Shown: positions 9,601-16,535 of the stretch, piece after piece | Position numbering within the stretch: the first letter of the stretch is position 1 | Layout: every line of letters begins with the position of its first letter | Assembly (NCBI GenBank): GCA_964640855.1 | Contig: CAZXIX010000007.1 | Location: 21,472 to 85,471 of the forward strand | Origin: JAJDFU01 sp964640855 | Lineage (GTDB): Bacteria; Bacteroidota; Bacteroidia; Chitinophagales; Saprospiraceae | Direction of reading: 5' to 3' | DNA: 64,000 bases | Translations under genes and position numbers: made by a program | Notes under the pieces: generated by a model | Database searches by the model: none | The model's input: only the letters and a program-made list of their open reading frames with translations | Told to the model about the DNA's origin: nothing

Positions 9601-11633
9601 TCCCGAAGCCCGATCTGACCGGTCATGTCGGCCGGGTCCGTATCCACAATATCCAGCTCGATCCCCCCGGAAAGCAGAAAATCCTCCTCTGTGATGTTGA
9701 GTTCCTTCAAGGCCATACGCCGGATTTCTGCCTGGAAATCAAAATCCGGCGCTCCCCGGCTGAAATCCACTTTACCCTGAAAGTAGAAATCGATGTTATC
9801 GTCTGTGATGTTAAACTCTCCGTCGAAGCGGTTTTCATTCAGGGCCCCTTCCATGAGGGCATTTTCGTACTGGTATCCCTTGTAGGTCAGGCTCGTCACG
9901 CGGGCGATAAGTTCGGCATAGGCCGTTTCGGCGGTCAGCCCGACCCCGTTCAGCACCTGCGAGCTGACCGTCACCAGGCCCAGGTCGGGATTGCCGGTCC
10001 AACGGCCGAGGTTAAAGTTTTCCAGGGCCAGTTCGCCCGAATATTCGGCACGCTCCTTTCCCGGCAGCAAATTCATACGCATATCCATACGTGCCGTACC
10101 GATCTCGCTGACCAGCAGCCCGTTGGCTACAAAGTCTTGGAAAAAGCCGTCATAGGAACCCTGGAAGGATAATTTTCCCAGGCTGAAAAAATTGGTCGGC
10201 AGTTGCATCTGCGGGAACAATTGGCTGAGCGTTACCGCTTCCGTTTGCAACTCCTCCAACCGGATGTTCATACGGGCGTTATCCTTGTCCGTGATGTCGT
10301 TGCTGGAGAAGCGCCCCTTGATCAAAGTACCGTCCGCCAATTGGGCGTCCAGGTCTTGAATACGGAGGCTATTGACGCTGCCTCTGACCTGACCGTTGAT
10401 CCGGACCACCTGATCCCGGTTATCCAGGAAAAAGCGATTGCGCCGAAGACCCGGGGCAAAGGTCAGGATATCGGAGATGGATACCGTGGCATCGGTCAGG
10501 TTGCCTTGCATGCGGACCCGATCCTCAAAGTCATTGAAATCCAGAAAACTGCGAAACCGCATTTGGAAAAAACGGGTGATCCGACTTTTGGGGGTTTCGA
10601 TCAATAGATCCTGAAGCGTCACCTCCTCGGGCGAGACAATAACCTGGGTGGAGGATAATCGATCCAGGACAAAACCGCATTTCTCCTTGCCGCTGATCAC
10701 ATCCACACTTCCTTCAAATCGATAATCCGCATAACGGAAATCGTCAATCCCGATTTGAATATTCCGCACCAGCATATGCTGGTAGTCCATTACCGAATCC
10801 GGTAAATTTTCTACCGAGTCTTTCCGATAATTATCCAGGCGAAAGGCACCACCCGATAGGGTCAGCCGGTCGATCGATGCCGTAAAAGGTAGGGTATCTC
10901 TGATCTGATTCGCCTTTCGCTCCTCCACCAGAGCCTGCAAGGAATCCGGCAATGGCTCGCCTGCGTAGTTTTCAATCTCGATCAGCGGATCTTCGAGATG
11001 GATGGCCGTAGCGGCAATTACTTTCCTCTTCAGATCGAAGGTATCCATGAGGATCTGTCCCCGCCTGAGATAGGCGTGGAGATAACTTCCCTGTACTTCG
11101 TCGCGTTTCCGAAAATCGACATCCGCGAGGCTCAATCTGCGGAGTTGGAGCTTCAGCGGCTCGCTTTTCTTTTCCTTTTTGGGGAAAAGGGTGGACAGGA
11201 TCTGTTCGAAATCGCTTTGCACCTGTCCCTCCCGGCGAACCCAATGGAACTTGGTTTTCTCAAGCTCAACGCTACTGATCCGCAAACCGTCGGACCCCAG
11301 GGTGAAGGGGTTGATCGTCAGGTTGACCTTCAGAGAGCGGCTGTACAGAAGGGTGTCGCCTGCGTAATCTTCCAGGTAAAAATTCTGAAGGTCGAACCGG
11401 TTGAGGAATAACAGGGAAATCCGTTCGATACTGACCTCAGTATTCAGTTTTTTGGACAGAAAGTTTGTGGCCTGTCGCGCAGCCCAGGTTTGCACGGCCG
11501 GGATCTGAAAGGCCAGAAGAACCAGCAGGATGAACCCGATGATAGACAGAATGGTCCGCCGGACAATACGGACCCATTTCCGGCCTTTTTTTTCCGGTCT
11601 GTTTTTCAACTCATTCTGTGGCTGCTCCTCCAT
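6663..11633 (-). CDS. tamB: TamB-like translocation/assembly module protein (DUF490)
   Basis: 1656 residues. TamB proteins span the periplasm from an inner-membrane anchor and act with a BamA/TamA-type barrel in outer-membrane assembly or lipid transport. A basic N-terminus precedes one membrane helix (about 26-45), and an AsmA-like segment follows (TNFLSKKLNTEVSIERI). The middle is more than a thousand residues of repetitive beta-strand sequence, the expected beta-taco groove. The C-terminal quarter has DUF490 character (GNLQINVTRDGQFQIFGGY). The last 40 residues are a Lys/Glu-rich tail, which may be disordered. No TamA gene is adjacent. The 190-base gap upstream (11634-11823) must hold its promoter, but I see no good -7 box there. 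Confidence 0.88.
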   Translation of the reverse strand: MEEQPQNELKNRPEKKGRKWVRIVRRTILSIIGFILLVLLAFQIPAVQTWAARQATNFLSKKLNTEVSIERISLLFLNRFDLQNFYLEDYAGDTLLYSRSLKVNLTINPFTLGSDGLRISSVELEKTKFHWVRREGQVQSDFEQILSTLFPKKEKKSEPLKLQLRRLSLADVDFRKRDEVQGSYLHAYLRRGQILMDTFDLKRKVIAATAIHLEDPLIEIENYAGEPLPDSLQALVEERKANQIRDTLPFTASIDRLTLSGGAFRLDNYRKDSVENLPDSVMDYQHMLVRNIQIGIDDFRYADYRFEGSVDVISGKEKCGFVLDRLSSTQVIVSPEEVTLQDLLIETPKSRITRFFQMRFRSFLDFNDFEDRVRMQGNLTDATVSISDILTFAPGLRRNRFFLDNRDQVVRINGQVRGSVNSLRIQDLDAQLADGTLIKGRFSSNDITDKDNARMNIRLEELQTEAVTLSQLFPQMQLPTNFFSLGKLSFQGSYDGFFQDFVANGLLVSEIGTARMDMRMNLLPGKERAEYSGELALENFNLGRWTGNPDLGLVTVSSQVLNGVGLTAETAYAELIARVTSLTYKGYQYENALMEGALNENRFDGEFNITDDNIDFYFQGKVDFSRGAPDFDFQAEIRRMALKELNITEEDFLLSGGIELDIVDTDPADMTGQIGLRDFRVRLPDEEELEIDSLFLRASISPDSVKTYLLEGNLLQGKIEGRFNLTETPAVFTQILGRNFPEFSRRLGIKKDTLLRAPQAFTYELSIPESGGFEKLVSQRLGPMDGTRVKGYLDSRRDSLLVDLLIPRLRYDSIVVHRNVIILDLFGKEGGLDMTLDSVYLNRNLQLGQTVLLSLIDQGSLLFGFNTEQPLSNPSKSQNALVDNVNINGSFQLKDSTGFRVEFDDSDIFLFQERWKIDPDNYLEFSAEAFETRHFYMTNGTQLVEIKNMGSRGLDMRLYDLDFSYFNTVLNYDPLDFEGNYEVVLQIQDAYKLKDLSLRVHSPHFILNNEDRGELSLQASTSSPSGVLAAEFSLGKEEQKLQVDGFMNLADQAEGDPIAQEKKGGYFDFRAQMDQFPAKVGGYFIAAVLEDMTGKITTQARVYGLPEKPNIQGDVRLQDVAFTVSYLQTRYRVEEGAEFVINNQSFDGTGTRIYDIYGHEAILTGGIRHDNLRNFRLGANLDVDQLQVMDTDQEDNEQFFGHALGTGSVRFSGPFKQPNVYINATVGERSRLTIPVNSVGGESQLNFVEFVDQAQVKAQQNGKVRQTDELKGLEIEMDLNIEEEAVVEIVFDEQSGDVLRGQGRGNLQINVTRDGQFQIFGGYRITQGSYLFTMYNVVNKQFSIKEGGQIQFMGDPLRAQLDVKAEYTALSTSVANFIQEYLQSASATLKNDASKSTRVILEMALSGPLEKPVIGFDIFFPDLTGELLNLCESKMRILRRDQNELNRQVFGLIVAGQFLPSDSNLQGSSIFYNTVSEFLSNQLSMLLTGLFSEIISDGAVLSGIDIDVAYSNYQSADLGEGQDYTSGSEFQVRLRQDFFNDRLTVIVGGNIDVGGNVTAPDAANGTFIGNDLVIEYTLNKDRTLKLRVYQKLQPDLGGGSRLQVGTGLSFRREYDEFSEFLKSIGQKLGKKKKKKEEDTENKVEKKEKEEELLGSQ

Positions 11634-11823
11634 GCTCCGCTAGATTGGCGGCTGTATCGTAATGATGAAAATGTGCTGGCAAACCCTTTTCACAGGTACC
11701 GAGCTCTCGGGAGGAAAAATGCCGGGAGGGTGAACAGTCCTTGAACGGGCATAAACCTTAAAAATAACGTTTTCCGGCCAGTATTATTCAGGATTAACGA
11801 TCCTTTAAGGGAGAGGTTCCGAT

Positions 11824-13257
11824 TCAGAAGGCCCGGCGAAGTTGCTCCAGTCGCAGATCCGGCAACTCAGGGTTATCTTCCTGAAGCTCCTGGTAATCCT
11901 GCAGAGCCTTCCGGGCTGACTCGGAACTGAGAAAACCCAGCTGCCAGAAAACCAGATAATGATCCCGCCCCCCGACCAGACAAGACATTCGAACGGCCTT
12001 CAGTTCCACCCCCCTGTTCAGAAAGTTCCGCAGCCGGATCCGGGCTTCCGAATAAGAAGGCACTGTACTATGGACCAGTGCATATCGATCCGGACTAAAC
12101 TCCTGGATCCGGGTACAGGGATAAACCGAAATGAGGTCCGGTAGCACGGCTATAAGATAAGCGTTTTCCCGGCCTGTGGGTACGGAAGGAGAATATCCGT
12201 CCGGCAGCTGGGTATTCCGGTATATGGCCTGCAAGCTGTCAAACCGGAACATATACTCCCCGACCTCCCGACTGTAGGATTCCAAAAAAGGCGTGTCGAT
12301 CTTGAAAAACCCGGGTTCTTCTACGGGATTCAAAAGAGGCCTATCCACCGAGCGCCTCCACTGATAAGCATTTAACACCCTTTCGGGCTTCTGCTGGTAG
12401 AACCGGACCAGGGTAACGCCCAGCACTGAAAAGGCAACCAGGCTGAGAAAAACCTGCTTCCAGTGCTTGGGTCTGAAGCGCATCAAACCCTTGGTGTAGG
12501 AAAGACCTCTGCCTGGCAACGTACGGGCGATAGCTGGTATAATCAGGCGCTCCCGCGAACGAAGCCACCTTTCGCTTTTTTCCAGGAAAGAGGAACTCCC
12601 CGACCGGCTGACATCCATCGTGCTGCGGGCAGCCGCTACCACCAGGTTTACCTTATCGTTGGGGTAAACGATCAGCAAACCGACCCCGGTAGCTATGCAC
12701 TGTCTTCGGAGTTCCTGATAGGAAGGGTCTTGTGGATCCCGGAAAACGTCGGCCCCGATGGCAATCCACTGATCGTCCGACCGGTAGGCTTTGAACTGTT
12801 CAATGGCGTAAATGTACCGATACCGGTACCGCGAGCGACTGATGGCTCGTATGATCAGGAAAAGCGAAAGAAAAAGGGCGATGCAAACCGCCCAAAAAAA
12901 GGTACCTCCGCCCAATTCCCAACGCAGCCACCCCAGCTCCACGGAGACAGCGACCCCAATGGCTGTGATCCAGGACGACAACATAATAGCATCCCAGCTT
13001 CGCTTGGGCATGAGGGGCTTATAAAGGACCTCCTCCCGGGTATGCCAGGAGGTAGCTTCAAGGACGACATGGTATTCTCTTCCGTCGGCTGCGAGGTATT
13101 TCAGATAGGCATCCGTGACGATCTCACCGGAGACCTGTTGGCCGGCTGTAAGCATCCTTTGGCCTTCAGCCTGCCTTTTGGCGTAGAATCGGCTCAGGAA
13201 TATCAAGCCTACCTCCCGGATGTGATCTTCGTCAAGGTGCCTGCTCATAGGATTCAT
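11824..13257 (-). CDS. membrane protein of unknown function, coupled to folP
   Basis: 477 residues, no family recognised with confidence. Two membrane helices lie at about 88-108 and 117-138 and one at about 267-285. Between and before them are two cytoplasmic alpha/beta segments. Residues about 43-75 contain a strand pair ending VVLEATS, and residues about 165-208 contain IAIGADVF and GVGLLIV strands. The spacing is reminiscent of restriction-endonuclease-like folds, but I see no complete PD-(D/E)xK triad, so this is a weak structural guess. The C-terminal third is soluble. The start overlaps the end of folP by 26 bases, implying translational coupling. In many Bacteroidota the neighbour of folP is a diadenylate cyclase; this protein is not one. 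Confidence 0.7.
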   Translation of the reverse strand: MNPMSRHLDEDHIREVGLIFLSRFYAKRQAEGQRMLTAGQQVSGEIVTDAYLKYLAADGREYHVVLEATSWHTREEVLYKPLMPKRSWDAIMLSSWITAIGVAVSVELGWLRWELGGGTFFWAVCIALFLSLFLIIRAISRSRYRYRYIYAIEQFKAYRSDDQWIAIGADVFRDPQDPSYQELRRQCIATGVGLLIVYPNDKVNLVVAAARSTMDVSRSGSSSFLEKSERWLRSRERLIIPAIARTLPGRGLSYTKGLMRFRPKHWKQVFLSLVAFSVLGVTLVRFYQQKPERVLNAYQWRRSVDRPLLNPVEEPGFFKIDTPFLESYSREVGEYMFRFDSLQAIYRNTQLPDGYSPSVPTGRENAYLIAVLPDLISVYPCTRIQEFSPDRYALVHSTVPSYSEARIRLRNFLNRGVELKAVRMSCLVGGRDHYLVFWQLGFLSSESARKALQDYQELQEDNPELPDLRLEQLRRAF

Positions 13258-14122
13258 TGTCAGCCCCGGAAAATAAAGGGGCGCCGAGCGCTTCCCAAAG
13301 CCGGACGACCTGCACGGCTTCCCTTACGTCGTGGACCCGCAGGATCGAGGCCCCCTGTTGTAGCGCCACCATATGCAAAGCGGTAGTCCCGTTGAGGCTT
13401 TCGGCCGGTGTTGTACCGATCACCTTTCCGATCATGGACTTTCGCGAAAGTCCCGCCAGCACCGGAAAATCGGTAAGCCTGAAAGCGTGCAGATGGCTGA
13501 GCAAGCGATAGTTCTGCTCTACCGTCTTGCCGAATCCGAAACCCGGATCCAAAATGATGTCCCCGACCCCCAGGTCGCGGAGTTTTCCGGCTCGCCCGAT
13601 CAAAAAATCCAGTACCTCTACCAGTACATCCTCGTAATCGGTCTGTTGGCGCATGGTCTTGGGCGTGCCCCGCATATGCATGATCACATAGGGTACCTGC
13701 AGGCGGGCTATCGTAGCGAACATGGCTTCATCCAGCATGCCCGCAGAAATGTCATTGATCAGATCGGCCCCTTCTCCTGTGGCAGCATCGGCAACTTCAG
13801 CACGGATCGTATCCACACTGATGAAAGCATCGGGAAAGGCCTTTCGGATCGCTTTCAGGCTGGGAAGCAGGCGTCGGAGTTCTTCCTCTGCGGGAATGAT
13901 CTCAGCTCCCGGACGGGAGGACATCCCGCCCAGGTCCAGGAGGGTAGCTCCCTGTTCGAGCATCCTTTCCGCTTGCTGCAAGGCCATGTCCTGACTGTTG
14001 AAGCGACCGCCGTCAAAAAAGGAATCCGGGGTCAGGTTGAGGATACCCATGACCACAGGCTTTCGAAGATCTAGCAACCGACTGCCGCAACGGATGGTCT
14101 GCACAGGATTCATCATATGCAA
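13232..14122 (-). CDS. folP: dihydropteroate synthase
   Basis: 296 residues. The enzyme condenses p-aminobenzoate with dihydropterin pyrophosphate in folate synthesis and is the sulfonamide target. Signature blocks are present in order: MGILNLTPDSFFDGG near residue 25, DLGGMSSRPGAE, DLINDISAG, DPGFGFGKT, GLSRKSMIG and the final RVHDVRE. ATG codons at 14122, 14116 and 14113 are all possible starts; the protein core is unaffected. It lies upstream of, and overlaps, the membrane-protein gene ending at 11824. The 195-base region separating it from the divergent DUF4230-like gene holds a strong hairpin at 14191-14213. Confidence 0.96.
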   Translation of the reverse strand: MHMMNPVQTIRCGSRLLDLRKPVVMGILNLTPDSFFDGGRFNSQDMALQQAERMLEQGATLLDLGGMSSRPGAEIIPAEEELRRLLPSLKAIRKAFPDAFISVDTIRAEVADAATGEGADLINDISAGMLDEAMFATIARLQVPYVIMHMRGTPKTMRQQTDYEDVLVEVLDFLIGRAGKLRDLGVGDIILDPGFGFGKTVEQNYRLLSHLHAFRLTDFPVLAGLSRKSMIGKVIGTTPAESLNGTTALHMVALQQGASILRVHDVREAVQVVRLWEALGAPLFSGADNESYEQAP

Positions 14123-14190
14123 TAAGTGAAATTACAGAAATCCAACCAGGAAAGGGAATGAAGGCTGAGCGGGGAGGGCAAAAAAGCGGA

Positions 14191-14213
14191 AAGTCAGCCC
14201 GAGAGGCTGACTT
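14191..14213. other. perfect 9-bp hairpin in a divergent intergenic region
   Basis: AAGTCAGCC (14191-14199) pairs perfectly with GGCTGACTT (14205-14213) across the loop CGAGA. On the minus strand it is followed by a T-rich stretch (14169-14175), like an intrinsic terminator, although no annotated gene ends here. It could close a small transcript reading leftward from about 14300, or sit in the folP leader. Confidence 0.55.
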
Positions 14214-14317
14214 CCTACCTTTAACTAACCTTCAAATAAAAGAAACAGCACTACAAAAACAACTATATATTTAACGAACCGGTTATTTTATTCGCTGCCT
14301 CAGATGGAGAAATAATT

Positions 14318-15502
14318 ATGAGTACGCCTTTGTATCCTAAAGATAGCGGGTCCTGGATAAGGCTTCTGGTGGGTGTTTTGCTTTTGATCGGGGCTCTGGC
14401 AGCCTTGCGCATGATCCAATCGCCAACCCCTTACGACGCCGATGTTCCCAGGGAAGTGTTGGTCAATTACGTGCCGGCAGATTTTACCTTTCAGCTGGAT
14501 GAAGAATACGCCCTGGCCGTGTTGACCCATCCCGTTCGTTACAAACATGATTTTGAACAGATCGTCAGACAGGTCAATGAAGCCCTGCTGGACCACACCG
14601 CTCGCCGCATGGGCCTTCCAGACAGCATCCGGGCCAAGGTTCGCTCCGCCTACCAACCCCACCACGCCTATCTGGCAGATCTCTATTTTCGCGATTACAT
14701 GGCGCTAACCGACAGTACGGAGTCCCTGCCTCAATTGTGGTATGAAAACAAATACTCGGGAGCGACCGATATCTTTCGGGAAGTAGTCTCCAAATACACC
14801 TGCTTTCTGACCTCTCACGTATTGAGTACGGCACTGGAAACTACTTCGGGCAGACTTATGGCAACCGGATCGGGTGTGCAATCGCCTTGCGGACTTGCCC
14901 TGACCGAAGGGCTGAATCCCATGATGAACCGGCTTCGCGAACGGGCGGCCATCCTGGATTTCGCCGAATCCCGCAACCTGATGCAAGAAAAGGTGGAGCG
15001 ATTGGTCACCGAATTGGCCACCATCGAAGTGAAGGACAAAAAAGGCCTGAACAAAAAATTGCAGACTGAGGTCATGGGGTTTCGGGTATCTACCACTGAC
15101 ATCACGGTTACCGCGGTCAGCATCCTAAAGGTCGGTTTCGATCTCAATGAATATTTTTCCCTGGAGGTAGACCCTTCCCGAAAAATCGTAACGGTCATCC
15201 TGCCCGAACCCCGGGTGCTCTCTCATGAGGTCTATCCCCGATTGGAGAATCTGAGCATCGGCTGGATGCGCGAATTGCGAAACGAGGATCTGAACAACGC
15301 CTTCAATGCCCTGCGTGCTGAATTTCGGAGAGAGGCCCTGGATTCCGGCACCCTGGAGCGAGCGAGGGAACAAGCCCATGAATTGATGAATACTCTTTTC
15401 GCGCCCATGATCGCCTCCATCGATCCTCGGATGCGCCTCCAGGTACGTTTTCATATTCCGGAATCCATTTCAGAACCTTACCAATCGCCCTTCAATGATT
15501 GA
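14318..15502 (+). CDS. DUF4230-like membrane-anchored protein
   Basis: 394 residues with one N-terminal membrane helix (about 14-33) and a large, presumably periplasmic, domain. The C-terminal half, from about residue 250, resembles DUF4230. It has a beta-rich core with a GFDLNEYFSLEVD segment and a VTVILPEPRVLS strand, then a long helix rich in Arg and Glu. No enzyme motif is visible and the function of DUF4230 is unknown. TATATTTA at 14266-14273, one base off the -7 consensus, may be the promoter. The stop overlaps the start of the next methyltransferase gene by 8 bases, so the two are likely one operon. Confidence 0.65.
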   Translation: MSTPLYPKDSGSWIRLLVGVLLLIGALAALRMIQSPTPYDADVPREVLVNYVPADFTFQLDEEYALAVLTHPVRYKHDFEQIVRQVNEALLDHTARRMGLPDSIRAKVRSAYQPHHAYLADLYFRDYMALTDSTESLPQLWYENKYSGATDIFREVVSKYTCFLTSHVLSTALETTSGRLMATGSGVQSPCGLALTEGLNPMMNRLRERAAILDFAESRNLMQEKVERLVTELATIEVKDKKGLNKKLQTEVMGFRVSTTDITVTAVSILKVGFDLNEYFSLEVDPSRKIVTVILPEPRVLSHEVYPRLENLSIGWMRELRNEDLNNAFNALRAEFRREALDSGTLERAREQAHELMNTLFAPMIASIDPRMRLQVRFHIPESISEPYQSPFND

Positions 15503-16091
15503 TTCGGGAAAAGTGGAATATTGGAACGACCGCTATCGGCAAGGGATCACCCCCTGGAATATCGGGCAGGCAAACCCCGTGTGGCTGGGCTACATCCGAT
15601 CTTTCCCCAAGGAAACCCGCATACTCTTTCCGGGAGCCGGGCATGCCCACGAAGCCATTGTTCTCTACCGGGAGGGCTACACAAACAGCTGGATCTGCGA
15701 CTGGTCTGAAGAGGCCATAAGGCTGGTCAAGCAGCGGGAGCCCGATTTCCCGGAAGAGCAACTTCTTTGGAAGGATTTCTTTGAACTCGAAGGGCCCTGC
15801 GATCTCATCATCGAACAAACTTTTTTCAGTGCCTTGCCCCCAGCCTGGCGGGGCCGGTACGTGCGGCAGATGCATCGGCTTTTCAGGCCCGCAGGAACTC
15901 TTGCCGCTTTACTGTTTGCCAGCCCGATGAATTCGGACCGCCCCCCTTACGGAGGATCGGAAGCTATCTATAAAAGCCTGTTCCGCCCCTATTTTGATTT
16001 TCTTCAATTCAAGATCTCGGACCAGTCCATCCCTCCCCGCCTGGGAAACGAATTTTTTCTGGAAATGAAACCCCGACCCGACCCGGATTGA
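15495..16091 (+). CDS. TPMT-family SAM-dependent methyltransferase
   Basis: 198 residues. The protein matches the thiopurine S-methyltransferase-like family, which methylates sulfur, selenium or tellurium compounds or similar small nucleophiles with S-adenosylmethionine. It has the YWNDRY...PWNIG opening and the SAM-binding strand-loop ILFPGAGHAHEA (about residues 38-49). It also has the EQTFFSALPPAWRGRYV block and an LFRPAG segment. The usual glycine-rich SAM loop reads PGAGHA here. The substrate cannot be read from the sequence. It overlaps the end of the DUF4230-like gene by 8 bases. Confidence 0.85.
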   Translation: MIDSGKVEYWNDRYRQGITPWNIGQANPVWLGYIRSFPKETRILFPGAGHAHEAIVLYREGYTNSWICDWSEEAIRLVKQREPDFPEEQLLWKDFFELEGPCDLIIEQTFFSALPPAWRGRYVRQMHRLFRPAGTLAALLFASPMNSDRPPYGGSEAIYKSLFRPYFDFLQFKISDQSIPPRLGNEFFLEMKPRPDPD

Positions 16092-16135
16092 ACCTCTTCC
16101 GGATGCCAAGCCGGGTAGTTTTGTCCGCTTTTGCC

Positions 16136-16163
16136 TTTTGGCAAACGGGCTTTCCTGCCAAAA
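16136..16163 (+). terminator. possible terminator of the DUF4230/TPMT operon
   Basis: An 8-base stem TTTTGGCA/TGCCAAAA with a 12-base loop starts 45 bases after the methyltransferase stop. No run of T follows, so the call is weak. Confidence 0.3.
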
Positions 16164-16465
16164 ATAATCCAAACCCTCACCCAAAGAAGCTTGTACCTTC
16201 GTTCTGCCAGAACCCGAAGGCCAACCTTCAGCGTCCGGCACAGTTAATTGATTTTCAATTATTTGCAGAATATAATTTTTTCATTTTCGGGGCCGGGAAA
16301 CCTTAGGGTCCCGAAAAGGGAAGGATCCGGGAGAAAAAAAACGGGTTTTAAGAAATCTTTTGGTGGCTTGTTGAGTTCATTATCAGGGAGTTAAGGTTAA
16401 ATAACCTGTCTCGCCCAACAACACAGGCCCGGCATTGGAACGCAAATACGCAACAGGCTCAACCA

Positions 16466-16497
16466 TTTGTAGAGAACTTTCGCTTATCGTATATTGG
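16466..16497 (+). promoter_or_regulatory. promoter of the LysM gene (TTTG-N20-TATATTGG)
   Basis: TTTG at 16466-16469 is followed after 20 bases by TATATTGG at 16490-16497. Consensus in Bacteroidota is TTTG, about 19-21 bases, TAnnTTTG. The -33 is exact and the -7 has one mismatch. The ATG of the LysM gene is 39 bases downstream. Confidence 0.6.
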
Positions 16498-16535
16498 TAA
16501 ATGAAAAAGTGGGCTCCGAGTAACGAATAGCAACT

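Larger units (their letters stand above)
16092..16535. other. 444-base intergenic region before the LysM gene
   Basis: No convincing gene. It contains an inverted repeat TTTTGGCA/TGCCAAAA (16136-16143 and 16156-16163, loop 12), a possible terminator for the methyltransferase operon. A short palindrome AGGTTA-AA-TAACCT lies at 16394-16407, and the LysM promoter at 16466-16497. The rest is A/T-rich relative to the flanking genes. Confidence 0.5.

Noticed and set aside
16088..16306. A 72-codon frame after the methyltransferase gene
   Set aside because: No start signal, no domain, and it runs through an inverted repeat; treated as noncoding.
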